Below, piece after piece: positions 1 through 10,780 of a stretch of 64,000 nucleotides of DNA; the stretch's first letter is position 1, and each line of letters starts with the position of its first letter. The stretch spans positions 16,590,068-16,654,067 of the forward strand of contig OZ022259.1 in NCBI GenBank assembly GCA_963978905.1. The letters are read 5' to 3'. Origin of the DNA: Trichostrongylus colubriformis (lineage: Eukaryota; Nematoda; Chromadorea; Rhabditida; Trichostrongylidae). The notes below the pieces were generated by a model, which was given only the letters and a program-made list of their open reading frames with translations, was not told where the DNA came from and searched no databases. The position numbers and the translations under genes were made by a program.

Positions 1-128
1 GTTATGAACAAGGCGCATGGATTACACGTAAGCAAGTGGTAAAGGTCGGGTAGCTTGTTGTTCACAGATCTGGCATTGAAAAGGACAAATCTGTTAAAAA
101 CAAATGGAACTGGATGAGGGGTTGCTGG
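1..128 (-). CDS. Non-LTR retrotransposon ORF2, N-terminal start only (cut by window edge)
   Basis: The minus-strand frame is open from 128 to the window edge and reads FVLFNARSVNNKLPDLYHLL, followed by a hydrophobic ALFI. The pattern N-A-R-S-x-x-N-K-L followed by a hydrophobic strand is the usual beginning of the apurinic endonuclease domain of CR1/L2-type LINE ORF2 proteins. The enzyme would nick target DNA and prime reverse transcription. The frame overlaps the end of ORF1 and contains no ATG between the last in-frame stop (129-131) and the motif, so its translation may depend on the ORF1 stop. Only about 42 codons are in the window, so intactness of the reverse transcriptase cannot be judged. 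Confidence 0.7.
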
Positions 129-1035
129 CTAGAGACGTATTAAACCCCTGCGAAGAAGGTAGAGTGCGATGGTCCAAGGTTACCTGAGAGTCAGAACGAG
201 TGCGATGCGGAAGCTCCCTTGGGGTTTTTAGCTTGTATATCTGAAGATCCCGCACAACGTACTGCAATTTGCCTTCACTCGCATTCCACTGGCCAGCTTG
301 TTTCCTCAAGGAGCGGTCCAGCTCCAGTTCTTGGGCGGTATAATCGCGCCGTGCATAGGAGTGGACGAAGTTTTTCGTCAGACTTTGGCGGCCCGATCTC
401 ATATGTTGCAGAAGCCGATCCTTGAGTTCCTGCGAGGGTAAACTGATTTTTATGACCCTCCCGCGACTGTTCATTCCTCTCGGCTGATTAGCTGGGTGGC
501 GCTGAGCTGTAATGTTTCCTTTAGAAAATTCTTCCATCAGCTCATCATCGCCAGAAGTCTCTATCACTTGCTTCAGCGCTTCCTTATCGAATTTTTTGGT
601 GGCGAGGTCATCCTTTTGTTCTCCCACACCTATCCAAGCAATCCTTCTCAATTTGTCGTCGATCTTCTTCTCGTCTGCCCTTACCCTCACCATGGCTGAA
701 TATAACATGTTTTGATTTGTATTATTCTTTGAAAGATTTGCAATGCCGTTCTCCAAGGCCATGATACGTGCGAGCATACCCTCCTGACGAACGCTGATCT
801 CTTCGATTTTGGTAGTGATCCTATCGAACGACGCTAGAAGAGCTTTCTCCATTCGATCGGCGCACGAATCATATTTTTCCATCATTTTCAAAGCCCATAA
901 AGGGAGCTCCTGGTCGCTGTCCTCGTTCGATTGATTCCTTTTTGTTCCGCGAGCCATGACTGATAATAAACCAATCTTATTCCCCCTATTACACAAGTTC
1001 AGGTCAAAAGGGGAACCACCAAAATCGATCCTCAC
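94..1035 (-). CDS. LINE ORF1-type nucleic-acid-binding protein
   Basis: This is the only uninterrupted reading frame above 300 codons in the window (313 aa from the first ATG; the second ATG, giving MARGTKRNQSNEDSDQ at 957, looks the more natural start). After an acidic and basic N-terminus, residues about 51-105 have the heptad pattern of a coiled coil (EKALLASFDRITTKIEEISV, then MLARIMALENGIANL). Residues about 125-285 form a basic globular part with RRIAWIGVG and GRVIKISLPSQELKDRLL, which resembles the RRM-like plus C-terminal domains of LINE ORF1 proteins. The tail is Ser-rich. It is followed at once by an endonuclease start, which fixes the identity as retrotransposon ORF1. In such elements the protein forms trimers that coat the RNA. 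The frame lacks stops, so the copy is either young or recently active. Confidence 0.75.
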   Translation of the reverse strand: MRIDFGGSPFDLNLCNRGNKIGLLSVMARGTKRNQSNEDSDQELPLWALKMMEKYDSCADRMEKALLASFDRITTKIEEISVRQEGMLARIMALENGIANLSKNNTNQNMLYSAMVRVRADEKKIDDKLRRIAWIGVGEQKDDLATKKFDKEALKQVIETSGDDELMEEFSKGNITAQRHPANQPRGMNSRGRVIKISLPSQELKDRLLQHMRSGRQSLTKNFVHSYARRDYTAQELELDRSLRKQAGQWNASEGKLQYVVRDLQIYKLKTPRELPHRTRSDSQVTLDHRTLPSSQGFNTSLASNPSSSSICF

Positions 1036-1459
1036 CGATGAATCGATCAGACAATTGAATATGATACTATTTCCTTATATGATACGATTTCCGAATTATT
1101 CAGGATAAAGTGGGGTGCAGATATATGACTATAGAAGAGATAGAAACCAAAATAATGTAGATAACAAGTAAAATGAGCGAAAAAGAAGAATATTGCAATT
1201 AGAAATTACGCCGCCGCCCACGTGCAGTACAGATGGGAGAATTTCAATTATACGATTGAAGTTGATCACGGGGTCGTATTTCGGGTTTGAAGAGGAAGGT
1301 CGCATTTCTTGAGAAGTCGAACACCTTTTTTGGTGTTTTCCAACCGTTGAAGTAACCCCTACAAATGGAACTAATGATTGTACTACACCTAGCAATACTG
1401 CGTTTAAATTTACGCCCTTTCTTCAGGGAGATGTACCAACCATATAAGGATCGTGTGCG
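1036..1459. other. Unassigned sequence upstream of the LINE
   Basis: No repeat copy, splice-bounded exon or RNA gene was recognised. The first part may be LINE 5' UTR. Confidence 0.3.
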
Positions 1460-1676
1460 GAAAAATCATGGTTTCTGTTTTCCATAAATTTATGTTGTAT
1501 TTGCTTAATAAATGTCGCATGCAAAGTTCTACGGAAAAGTGAGAATCCGACTAAGATGTAGCTCCTCAAAGTAGTGGCCGAGGGGGGTCTTCTATCAAAA
1601 GCCCGCCCTGTTGTTCGCCGCGGTTGGAGACGAAGAGTAGGACTGCCCACGTACGCTTTTATTTCCATTCATTATG
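1460..1676 (+). repeat. MITE-A fragment
   Basis: The segment aligns by eye with the interior of the full MITE-A at 57445-57860. Shared blocks are ATTTATGTTGTATT, CATGCAAAGTT, a block of the type TCAAAAGCCCGCCC and GGTTGGAGACG. The defining end GGAATCGTCCACGG is degraded to GGATCGTGTGCGG and the right end is missing. It is an old truncated copy. Confidence 0.55.
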
Positions 1677-2437
1677 CATCTCGATTATAGATCAGATTTA
1701 ATCAATTTCAAAGCCAATCGAAGAGCAGCTGTCGATAAATGCACAGAACAAACGGAGAAGGTGTTGTGGGTGACGTGAACAAAGAGAGGCGGTCCATAAA
1801 TGCATCGTAAGACGCCTATTACTTGCATGGCAAACAACCCAACAGACGGTAAATATTATCGGGCGCCAAGTTCTGGGATGTAGAACGGGACACACGGATA
1901 CCTCGGTCGGCGATCCTGCAACAGCCTACGGTCTTCCGTCCTTCGGCATAGGTTATTCAGAATATTTCATCTCGTATATCCTATCCTCCGTCTATTCCAC
2001 TGTATTCATCTGGATAATGATACCGTGACATGATACTCGAAAAGGTAAGTTTTTAGATCGAGAGAACACTAAAATCAAGCCTTGAAGGCCTCAGAGAAGA
2101 TCCAGAATTTGTCCGAATGACACCCACTTCTCATTTTAGTATTCGTGCAATCCTCTATTCACTTTCCAAAATATCTCTGGAAAAAACTGTTCAGAGGGAT
2201 TGGCCCGTGTAATCTGGCGGACCTACTGTATGTATCCTGTCATCCAGAGATCTTCCACATCCATATTCAGGATTGTTTCAAGCAGTCAATATTCATGTGA
2301 AGGGGAGTTGTGTTTACCCGACGTCACCACGCCGATACCAAGATGCCCTTTTCTCACGCCTCTCGACATTATTAAGGCAATCACCTCTTAATGAAGGAAT
2401 GAATATTCACCACATTCGGAGAAGCAGCGGCGATCCT
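1677..2437. other. Unassigned intergenic stretch
   Basis: No convincing coding exon, RNA gene or repeat family was recognised. Open frames here are short and lack splice context. Confidence 0.3.
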
Positions 2438-2665
2438 CAAAGGCACCAGGAAGGATAAGGGAAAACGGAGCATTGGAAAGACATATTCTCAGAAGACAAA
2501 CCTTCCACCAAACCAAGTCAAATCAAGAGATGGTGTGTAAGATACTGGCATTGAAAAAGCGCGGCTCGAGCTATTATCACGGCCCCGCAGAACGGCGTAT
2601 CATTTTGCAGTTCATCAGCCGGGTGAGTTGCTGGCGAGGGCGAGGCAGCGCACTTCCAGGTGTCC
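2438..2665 (-). repeat. Repeat-C copy, truncated
   Basis: It begins with AAAGGCACCAGGAAGG, a variant of the Repeat-C end. It contains the internal block AAAAAGCGCG...CCCGCAGAACGGCGTAT...GCAGTTCATCAGCCG, which is the reverse complement of the block in the 53319-53702 copy. The other end is replaced by the Repeat-D copy that follows. Confidence 0.5.
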
Positions 2666-2682
2666 AGAAAGCTAACAGCTCT

Positions 2683-3012
2683 AGTACGACCCCCTCCCTT
2701 ACGGACACCGAATACGATCCCCTCTTTTTTGACTTCCGAAATACCAGTAACTGTTGCCGGATTGTATCGTTGCAATGTATTTTATTGCCATGTGTTCTTA
2801 CTTAGAGCAGAAATGTAATTACTTCACATCTCCTCACACGAGTTCGAGTTGCGAAATACCCTTCGCTTCTCATCTGCTTATTGAAACTTTAGATTCTAGC
2901 GCTTATCGCGCAGACCTCTGCAGGGACGACACCCCCCCCCCCCTTTCCGTTCGGTAAAATACGACCGCCCCCCCCCCTGACAAGGAATTCTCGACACCCT
3001 GTGTACCCTGGG
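2683..3012 (+). repeat. Repeat-D copy 1
   Basis: The copy starts AGTACGACCCCCTCCC and ends around AATACGACC, a C tract, and GACAAGGAATTCTCGACACC. Interior blocks CAGTAACTGTTGCCGGATTG, TTTTATTGCCATGTG and TCATCTGCTTATTGAAACTT recur in the copies at 25660 (same orientation) and 56391 (opposite orientation). Two tracts of at least ten C lie near its right end. No coding capacity is visible; it is an unclassified non-autonomous repeat of about 300 bp. Confidence 0.6.
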
Positions 3013-5707
3013 GCGTGGCGGCAACGCTCCCGGCCGGATGATTTAACCTTATCTCTTATCTGCAGTCCATCCCGCGCTAGAGACGAAGAGGGTATGAGAG
3101 CGAAGAGGGTTTTCCCGTTCCTCTATCCGGCCTTTCGCCGTTTTATTTCGTGCTTACTATACTGTTGCACTGCATAGCACCGCTGCTTCCATATTCCACA
3201 ATATGCCAAATTCATCCTTTCCGGTGTCTCTAAAGGAAGACAGACAACTTTTGTACATCTCCATGGTGACTTATGGAGTTCCTCTGTTGTGCTTGTGGCT
3301 GGGTGTTCGACAATGTTATCACTCCAGGAGTCAATCGGATGGCCAGTACCAAAGTCAACCCCTTAAAACCCAGGATAGAGAGATGAATGGAGGTACAGCT
3401 TTGGAATGAGATCAATACTGGCTGTAATCGGAATTTCAGTGGAGCTTCTTGACTGCAAAGGTTAGAGGGCTGGTCTCAATGACTATCGGAAATCGTTTTG
3501 TACCGCCCTCGAATATTTTTCCCACTCGCCCAAAAGATGCTAAGCGTTATCCCTCCCACAGAATCCGTGCAATCCAATACGAAAAGACTGCCCTTTCAAT
3601 CCCCTCTATATGTAACGAGTGCGCACGGATTTGTGTCGAACATCACACACTCCACGTGAGCGAACCCCTCCCCTCTACACTTCCCCCCCCCCCCTTGTTC
3701 CTTCGAAAAGCTAGGTTTAAAACGATGCTCATATGAAATCGAAGTGATAGAATTAGCCGGTCAATGATAGTTAACTCAGGATATCTCAACAGCTATCGAT
3801 TAGAACTATTTCTAGCAAATATGAGCTCCAAATAAAAGGTGCTCATTGTAAATGCACGCAATTCATATTTAATTCTGCAGAGCCTTGCATTTATCACAAG
3901 CATTTATCTCAATATGCTTCGTTTTATGTACCCTTGGATTTGAAGCCACTCGACCGGCTAGCTAACTACGGTATACGATGCTGCTATCCTGTACTTATAA
4001 ATTGTCGATGGCTCGTAATTCGCTTTAAATTGATACAGATCCTGGTGAACTTAGGGTAAAAAGTAATCCAAAAGTAAACATACACCTCCCCTCAGATTAT
4101 CATCAAAAGACAGTGCTTGAGGTTCATATAAAAATTTTTAGCCATAAGGCTCAGGGACGATTCAGTGTCATGATGAGAGAAAAAATTCAGTAAAAACCTT
4201 GAAGTCAATTCTTTTGTTGAATTTTCTAGGAAAATATTACGTTTTTTAACGTGCCATCAAAGAGTGGGAACTACATAGCAGTGACAATGTTGACAACGGC
4301 GGTGATAAAGCAGTTATGTGTCGGTTTGTGGCGGACAAACTTTGAGTCACTGTATCGATACATGCAAGACAAATGAATAATAGCAAGACGTGTGCAGTCT
4401 GCAATGGGCGGATGGGACCGGAACATAACTGCATTCTTCAAAAATGTCGCCGTTTTGCACGGAATGCTAGCATGAATAGATTTATGCGAATAGACAATAA
4501 AAATCAGTCATGAAAATTTTGTTTTCATTTTCCTTTCAAAGCATTCCCTCTTGCAGATAATCCCTCCTCTTGATTAAGGCTTCTCGTTTGACGTATCAAA
4601 TAAATAAATGAATAAAAGCAGGAATCGTCCAGTGTTGACCAACCCATCTTTGGAATACGCCAGTCATTCCACTTCCATTGAAAATCGTGACGGCATTTGA
4701 ATGAAGTTGGTCTATACAGTATAGCAAGCCCAGTACTAATTCATCGATCCCGAAACGATAGAAAAGTGCTTGGCCTAAGCGGGCACTGACCAAGAATCAT
4801 CCCTGCTTTATGTTGGCAGGAGCGGCGCCACTTGTCACTACACCACTTCCAGTGAAAATTGATCCGAACCAAGTAAAAATGGGTACCATAATCACGACTA
4901 TCAGGCTACGCCTAGGTGATGCCAGTGATGGGGCAGGGACGCGTCTTTATTATCTTTGAAGTTTTCTTCCACTGAGATGAAGAATGGGGGCTCGGAAGGA
5001 AGTTTCTTTAAAACAGATATCCGTTCGGCACGGCGGTTAGAGAGAGGAATCTCAGTCAAGCTCCAGGATTCCTCAAGCCAAGTGGCGAGGAAAGTTTTTG
5101 AGAAATACGATCCCTACTGGTAACCCCTTCAGGGGAAAAATACGCATTCTTCGACGCGTGCTTGACCCTGATTGAAGCTCTCCTTTTTAGGCTCTTTGGG
5201 GCCGTCCTTCCTAAATTTTGGGGTTGTCCTCCTTGAACGTAGGGAAATAGGCACAAGAAGATGGCACGAAAAAATATTCACAAATAAAGTTTTTGTGAGT
5301 CTTCCTGGCTATTTCACATTCATAGCTCCTTAGAGTTTCATTCAGCCGAAAAAAAATTAGCATAAGATTGAATAGTTATAAGGCTGCATTTGTGTAAACC
5401 GAGTAATACAGACTGATTCCTTGAATTGACACGATTCCATCTTTTTCCAATATGTAATTCAGTGGAAAATATCAATTCTCGTAGTATTGCTACAAAAGTA
5501 TCAAAGTCGGTGAGTGCAAGTCAAAGTTAAATGCCTCAGACTTCCGTAAGGACTTGAATGAATACTGAATTTAGATCATGGAAACATGTAGATACCATAA
5601 AATTGAAAAAGCATGATATTTCCAGATTCCAAACAATCGCTCACGGAAGAAATGCTGTCACACAAGAATTGACGGCATATTTGCATGCACTCACTCTCTC
5701 ACTCGTA
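3013..5707. other. Gene-poor stretch downstream of the 5.7-22 kb gene
   Basis: I see no supported exon. It holds a 12-C tract at 3683-3694, AT-rich DNA from 3800 to 4250, and at about 4819-4852 a small fragment of the SINE-E A-box end. If the gene at 5.7-22 kb ends at 5708, its 3' UTR would fall at the right edge of this stretch; no clear AATAAA signal was located. Confidence 0.35.
4819..4852 (-). repeat. SINE-E head fragment
   Basis: GGCGCCACTTGTCACTACAC followed by CACTTCCA matches the 5' (A-box) end of SINE-E copies at 18.3, 29.9, 46.7 and 60.7 kb. The rest of the element is not recognisable here. Confidence 0.4.
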
Positions 5708-5872
5708 TTAAACAGAATAAATAGAAGTGAAGAAATTCGAGCGCACCCTCTTTTTCCATCTTTCCAGCTCATTGCTACTGCCACCGGTTTGATCGATCCG
5801 TTTCTCAGACGAACAGCGATATCGTCGCATAGCCGGAATCGATAATCGATTGATTTCTTTTGTCTGAGTATG
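5708..5872 (-). CDS. Candidate terminal exon (j) of the Ser/Pro-rich protein gene
   Basis: The exon follows a strong acceptor (GTTTCTCCTTTCAG) and reads HTQTKEINRLSIPAMRRYRC..., ending ELERWKKRVRSNFFTSIYSV and a TAA at 5708-5710. It is 165 bp and begins in phase 0, exactly the phase left by the exon at 8288-8662. The peptide is basic with no recognised domain. It could also be an internal exon using GTGCGC as donor after WKKR. The 2.4-kb intron that separates it from the preceding exon contains Repeat-C copies. The join is inferred from splice sites and phase only. Confidence 0.45.
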   Translation of the reverse strand, partial: HTQTKEINRLSIPAMRRYRCSSEKRIDQTGGSSNELERWKKRVRSNFFTSIYSV

Positions 5873-6215
5873 CTGAAAGGAGAAACCATCCTGAATATTA
5901 CATATAATTGTATGAAGTAATTAATGACACCGGAAGGGGACAAATGTGGCTCACGGTGGAAACATGCAGTTCGTTCAGATTGCCGCAATTGCACACATGA
6001 TGCTTGACATCGCGCAATTTCTGATGTCGTAATTTCTAATTTACTCTAAGTATTTTGCTCAGACTGAATTTTTTTTCACAAAACCTTTTTATCCCTACTC
6101 TATCGCTTATTCTTCCCTATGTTTCACTTTAATACTGCCACATGGTACATGTGCAAGGCTAGAGATGGAGGTTATTGGCAAATAGGTTCGTACCGCGCAA
6201 GCCGGGTCCGATCCG

Positions 6216-6968
6216 TTTAAAGGCACCGGGAGGGGGGCAAGGGCGGAATAACGTTTACGAAAACAATGGCGTCTGAACACAAACATATGGGTTCGGTAGA
6301 TACAATGTGTAACGAAACCAGCGTTAAAAAACGCGCCGTGAGACGGTATTTGGCCCCGGGGCGCGCTTCCGTCCGAACTGCAAGCTTCCGTGGCCGAGCC
6401 ACGCTTCGTTCATTTTGAAGCTTGTCTTCGGCCTGATGTAACCTTATTTTTGAATTATTTCCTCTTAACTGTTTTCTAGTGACATATTTTACTTGTTTAC
6501 TTATAGATCTTCTTAATTGTGCATTTCTATACCTGAAAATCTCAGAAGGGTCAAATAAAGTCGGGGGGAGACGACGCAACTTTGCGTCGACGTCGATGCT
6601 CCTTTCCCTTACTAGGCTTAGGCTAAAATTGATATCCCCTCCTCGCACATTAAAAAGCATCTGTCAAAGCATAGGTCTCATCAGCTTTAGCCTAACCCTA
6701 GGAAGGGAAAGAAGCTTTGACGTGGGTAAAAATTTGCCTCTCCCCCCCCCCCCGACTTTATTTGACCCGTAAGTACACCTAGAAACAATATAAGAAAGAA
6801 CAAAGTGAAAATTAAAAGGAAAAAAACAAATCTATATTAGAACCATCTTCTTTTGGCACCATGCCAAGGCGTCAAATTGGCGAGTTTGTGCAATGGCGGC
6901 CACTCAAGCTCGTCCACACTACGTCTGTTCTACCGTAAGCCAAAATTACCCCTCCTGGTGTCTTTAAA
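6216..6968 (+). repeat. Repeat-C, long subtype, both ends present
   Basis: The left end TTTAAAGGCACCGGGAGGGG and the right end CCCCTCCTGGTGTCTTTAAA are inverted repeats of 20 bp, with 18 matches. The right 200 bp (6771-6968) is nearly identical to 38703-38902, including CTAGAAACAATATAAGAAAG and AGGCGTCAAATTGGCGAG. The element is 753 bp with no transposase-like frame; the long frames over it on both strands are not coding. It lies in an intron of the 5.7-22 kb gene. A 12-C tract sits at 6742-6753. Superfamily is unknown; both flanks carry TTTAAA, but other copies do not keep that duplication. Confidence 0.6.
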
Positions 6969-7069
6969 CAACCTTGTGTACATGATTTTCGAAAGAATCC
7001 TCGATTAATAAGCTGATTGTGGGGCTAGCCTTGCTTCCCGATTCATCTCAAGTGGGCTGAATGAATATG

Positions 7070-7252
7070 AGAAAGGCACCAGAGGGATAATTTGATCGAT
7101 TGTTGAATAGGAAAATGGAGATGTAAGCAGTACTGCAGTAGAGGAAGAACAAGATAAAACTGCCAAAATCTGAAAAGTGGGACACTTTCTTATCACTGAT
7201 CCTCTAGAACGCGGTTTACGGGGTCTGTATCGTTGAAGCGAGGGGGGGGGGG
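7070..7252 (+). repeat. Repeat-C, short subtype, partial
   Basis: GGCACCAGAGGGATAATTTG, then GGAGATGTAAGCAGTACTGC and AGTAGAGGAAGAACAAGAT follow the order seen in the 61352-61746 copy (GGGAGGGGTAAATTTGAGAT, CAGTAGTGTAACAGTAGAG). It ends at an 11-G tract (7242-7252). Confidence 0.45.
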
Positions 7253-8287
7253 CAATGGCCAAACTAAGCCGGGGCTGTTGCGCCGTTCAGCACAGTTACT
7301 GAAACTGCTGCATCAAGGCACGGCCATGGTAACCAGCTGAAGGCGCGTCTTTCAACATGAGTTGCGCCATTAATCATCTATTCAAAAGGAGCTTTCCAGT
7401 TTTCAGAGATTGGCTCTCCAAAAGGGCCATATCTAGCGTTCAGGAGGATTCAACCCTATTTGGTTAACGCTCCCTATCATTTATTCGAGGTGTCTCATTG
7501 CTACTCAGCACGAGGTATGATTATCGATTGACGAACTTCTCTACCTTTATATAGAAGAGTGAAGTTCACCTCACTTGTTCAAAAGTCGTAAAAAAGAGGT
7601 GGTCGTCTAAAATTTTAAGGGGGATTTTCAGCAAACCACCCCTCCATGTGCCGATCCAAAATACGATCCCTCTCATGAGGATTCCACGATCCATGGCTGG
7701 CCGTGCTCCTACTCCTTATTACTTTAATCACCCGCCAATTATTCCTTGTTACATCCTTTGTCCCTGTTTGAAAAAAAAAGAAAAAGTCTTTTTAAGCCTA
7801 AATGCGATAGAAGTATCTCGCTGTTTATGTGAGATGTTGTCCAGACAATGTACAACTTTTATATTTGATTTATATATTTACATAACACTTAAATATGTTT
7901 TATACATCTCGTTTAATGATATGATGATACTCGTTTAATGATATGATAAGTGCCGTTCTTTCGGTGTAAAAGGTGGGTGATCACCCCATCTCCCACTGGT
8001 TCCATTGAGAGGAAGGAAATGAAGCTAAAAAAAAATCCCAGAGCTTGCTACAAAATCAAACTTACGCGGCGATTTTTGTTTCTGTCCCCTCCCCAACCCC
8101 CCTCCCCCCTCCCCAGCAATTACGCTACATTCGGAGCAAACGATTCATTCTCTTTTTGAAGTCAGATCTACATTTATTACACAGAACCCCTATTTTCGAT
8201 GACTTCTGGCTAACAAATGATCCCGTTAATTTCATTTTGTAAACACGTAAATAAGGTGGAACTAATGGAAATTGAAACTGATCAAAC
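7253..8287. other. Intronic sequence, minus-strand gene
   Basis: It holds AT-rich DNA near 7860-7950 and a pyrimidine-rich tract at 8090-8120. No exon with good splice sites was found. Confidence 0.3.
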
Positions 8288-8662
8288 CTCTTCCTCGTTC
8301 AGCTCTCCATACACTGATCGACTGAGTCGAGCGATTGACGAGCTTAACCTGCTGTCAGCATCGGCCAGTGGATCCTTTGACTCTATACGTTTTCGCACGG
8401 CAGACAACGAGCCTCCAACGACGACGTCGCGCTCCTTGCGCGGCATTGGTGTCCGCATGGCGTCCTTCGTGTCGTTGACTGACCGTGGAGCGCTTATTTG
8501 TATGGACTTTGTTGGTGTGGAGCCTGCTCCGGTCGACGTAGAAGAAATATGATCTCTCGTAGAGGACAACACGGTTGGTGCTGCTGTTGTTTTTCGTTCA
8601 CCGTTCCGTCCAAGAAGTACTGTTCGAGGAGCCGGAATCGGTCTCGGCGAAACCTCGGGTAC
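8288..8662 (-). CDS. Exon (i) of Ser/Thr/Pro-rich protein, unrecognised family
   Basis: The acceptor is GCTTCCTTTCAG and the donor is GAAGAG/GTTTGA, a weak donor. The 375 bp is open in phase 0 for 125 codons. The protein starts VPEVSPRPIPAPRTVLLG, which contains a PxxPxPR-type SH3-ligand-like motif. It then runs through Ser/Thr-rich sequence (ISSTSTGAGSTPTKSIQISA) to a more helical C-terminal part (LADADSRLSSSIARLSRSVY, GELNEEE). Composition suggests a disordered scaffold or cytoskeletal linker segment rich in possible phosphosites. The plus-strand frame over the same bases is a shadow: only the minus frame fits splice sites and neighbouring phases. Confidence 0.68.
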
Positions 8663-8730
8663 CTGAAAGGAAGCAATTACAGCAAGTAGGTCTAACCTTA
8701 TTCTAGAAAAGCACAGATAAAGGCTGTAAA

Positions 8731-8790
8731 AGCGATAATTTGGTTGTATTACGGATATAAAATTACCTGTAGGGCAACCAAATTATCGCT
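8731..8790. repeat. Short perfect hairpin, 16-bp arms
   Basis: AGCGATAATTTGGTTG at 8731-8746 is the exact reverse complement of 8775-8790, with an AT-rich loop of 28 nt. It lies in the intron between the exons at 9231 and 8662. It could be a very short MITE or its solo remnant. Confidence 0.6.
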
Positions 8791-9230
8791 CCTACAAAAG
8801 TAAGGATGCTCGCTAATATGGCGCGGAAGCAAAAACGGAACATATGCCTGAATAACCTCAATAAAATGAGGCCCACCACTTTCGTTATGAACGTTCATCA
8901 CGAATGAGTTCGCGGCGTGTCGCAAGTCACGTGTGATTGCGATTCGTCTCAGTGATACGCAGTCAAATGACGCTTTCTATTGTGGGATACGAATGCACTA
9001 AGAAGTTTGTTGCATTGTAGGGGTTAGAGCTTGAAAGGCGACTTTCATCTGCTACATTCTGACCGCTAGTCTTTACCGCAGCGAATACGTGCCCATCCCT
9101 GAACCCCCACACTATTTCTTTCGCTGCCGCCGAGCTACGAGTCTATAATACATTTTAAGATATTTTGGCTACATCGCGCTATACAGAATTCCCACTTGCA
9201 TTGTCCACTGGTATAAATCTTTCAGCTTAC

Positions 9231-9341
9231 TTCTTCACGCTGTGATTCACGATTCGAGGAGCTTCTGTTCACAGCGACTGAGCTTGCCATTGCTTCCGAG
9301 AAAATGGATTTGTCCGAGGAAGTAGGAGGTTGCGATTGCGA
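9231..9341 (-). CDS. Exon (h) of Ser/Thr/Pro-rich protein
   Basis: The acceptor GGGTGATTTCAG and donor GAA/GTAAGC both match the nematode consensus. The 111-bp exon keeps phase 0 at both ends, so it could be skipped without a frameshift (cassette-type). It encodes 37 residues beginning SQSQPPTSSDKSIFSEAMAS and then Ser/Arg-rich sequence to REE. It is low in hydrophobics and Ser-rich like its neighbours. Confidence 0.68.
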
Positions 9342-10780
9342 CTGAAATCACCCAGATAATGGCTCGCTTGCTGGCTATCAATAGGTCAAAATCCATCTGA
9401 GATTAGGTACGGGTTAGCAGGTGCTGCTGATCACGAAGCGGCGAAGGTACAGTATACAGTTGAGTTCCCTTATGTTCACAGTATTTTGAAGGGCCAAAGG
9501 CACCGATATGGTGATTGTGAACTACGAAAGTACAGGTGTTCAGTAACTTATTGCAACCATTAATCCCTAATGAGGCCGAGTTTTCGTGCATCCTCGATCA
9601 CTAGACTGGGCGACTGGGCCACGCAAAAGGCGAGGCTACGAAAGCCAAGCCGTGGCCGTGCCCGCGCCCACCTCGGCTACTCAATCGCACCATGGTGCGC
9701 CACGGCATGGCCATAATGATAAGTTCAAGGTGAGCCTTGTCCGATTTACACCATGGAGCATCCCTTTGAGATTCTAACGACCATTTGATAGCATCTCTTA
9801 CTATTTCTGATCAGTTCCATTACCACCTCTGACGCCTTTAAAGCGCTCAATTGGCCATAAAGGAAGCAAAAACTGGAAAAGCCCAGAAGTGACGTGCGAT
9901 ATTCATGAAACATCTTGCCGATAATCACCGCACGCAAGGTAATCTGATGTCGAGCAACGTTGTCCATATTGCTTTCTGACCGTACCCGTTTGAAATTATC
10001 ATAGGTTATTGTTGGCTGAGCGCACACTCCTGTGCGCGAAACACCATGTGCGTGTTGTAGGTCGATCCAAATTGCACTTTTTCGTGAGAACAGAGTATTT
10101 CACTGCACGCTCTGCCCACCGTGGGAGAAGCATAACTTGGTACATGAGTGCTCCTTACTTCTTGTCCCACGCCCTAACCATACCACACTTGTCCCCATCT
10201 CCACAGGTCGTTTCTCATGTAATGTTCAATCCGCCCACTACTGCAAATGCTCCGCATATTGTGCCCAGAACCCTTTCCCAACCTTCAAAACCGCTGATCT
10301 GATCCACCTTCTTCCTACGTTTGGGGCACATTCGAACTCAATCAACAATTTTCAGGCTGAAAACGGAACATTACAAAGCGCGCCCCGCCCACCGTGGGCG
10401 GAGCTTAACCTGGTCTATGTGTGGTTTTTACTTCCTGTCCCATGTTGTATCCATACCACACTTGTCCACCATCTCCACAGATCGTTTTTCACATAATACC
10501 TGATTTCGTGACAGGCGGAGGGACGGAAACAGGGACAGACAGACGAAGCGTTTTATATATAGTGGGGATAGTTTTTCAGCAGAGAACCCAGTCTCTCTCC
10601 ATGTTTTCATATAAACAAGCGATTGAAGGCAACAAATAATTATTACCTCTTCGAAAGGCACTGGCGTAACCGTTCCCTCTCCATCCGAATCCGTTGGTGA
10701 GGCAACTAAGGTCGTTGCGTTCGAATCCTATATAAGAACATGTAACAGCAATTCAGCACAGTGACATCACCTCAACTCAC
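9342..10780. other. Intron containing a diverged partial duplication
   Basis: The intron separates the exons at 10781 and 9341. About 134 bp around 10090-10220 is repeated at about 10362-10495, with shared blocks CTGCCCACCGTGGG / CCGCCCACCGTGGG and CCATACCACACTTGTCC. The frames seen on the plus strand follow this repeat and are not coding. A GTTCGAATCC B-box-like word at about 10719 has no matching A box. Confidence 0.4.

Larger units (their letters stand above)
1..1035 (-). mobile_element. CR1/L2-like non-LTR retrotransposon, 5' part
   Basis: The ORF1-type frame and the ORF2 start lie in the order and spacing expected for a two-ORF LINE. The 5' end cannot be placed; the DNA from 1036 to about 1120 may be its 5' UTR. 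The 3' part lies outside the window. Clade assignment rests only on the N-A-R-S motif and a coiled-coil ORF1. Confidence 0.65.

Noticed and set aside
219..715. Plus-strand frames opposite the LINE ORF1
   Set aside because: They are antisense shadows of the minus-strand ORF1, which has the coiled-coil pattern and is followed by an ORF2 start.
8217..8552. Plus-strand 111-codon frame
   Set aside because: It overlaps the minus-strand exon 8288-8662, which fits splice sites and neighbouring phases; the plus frame does not.
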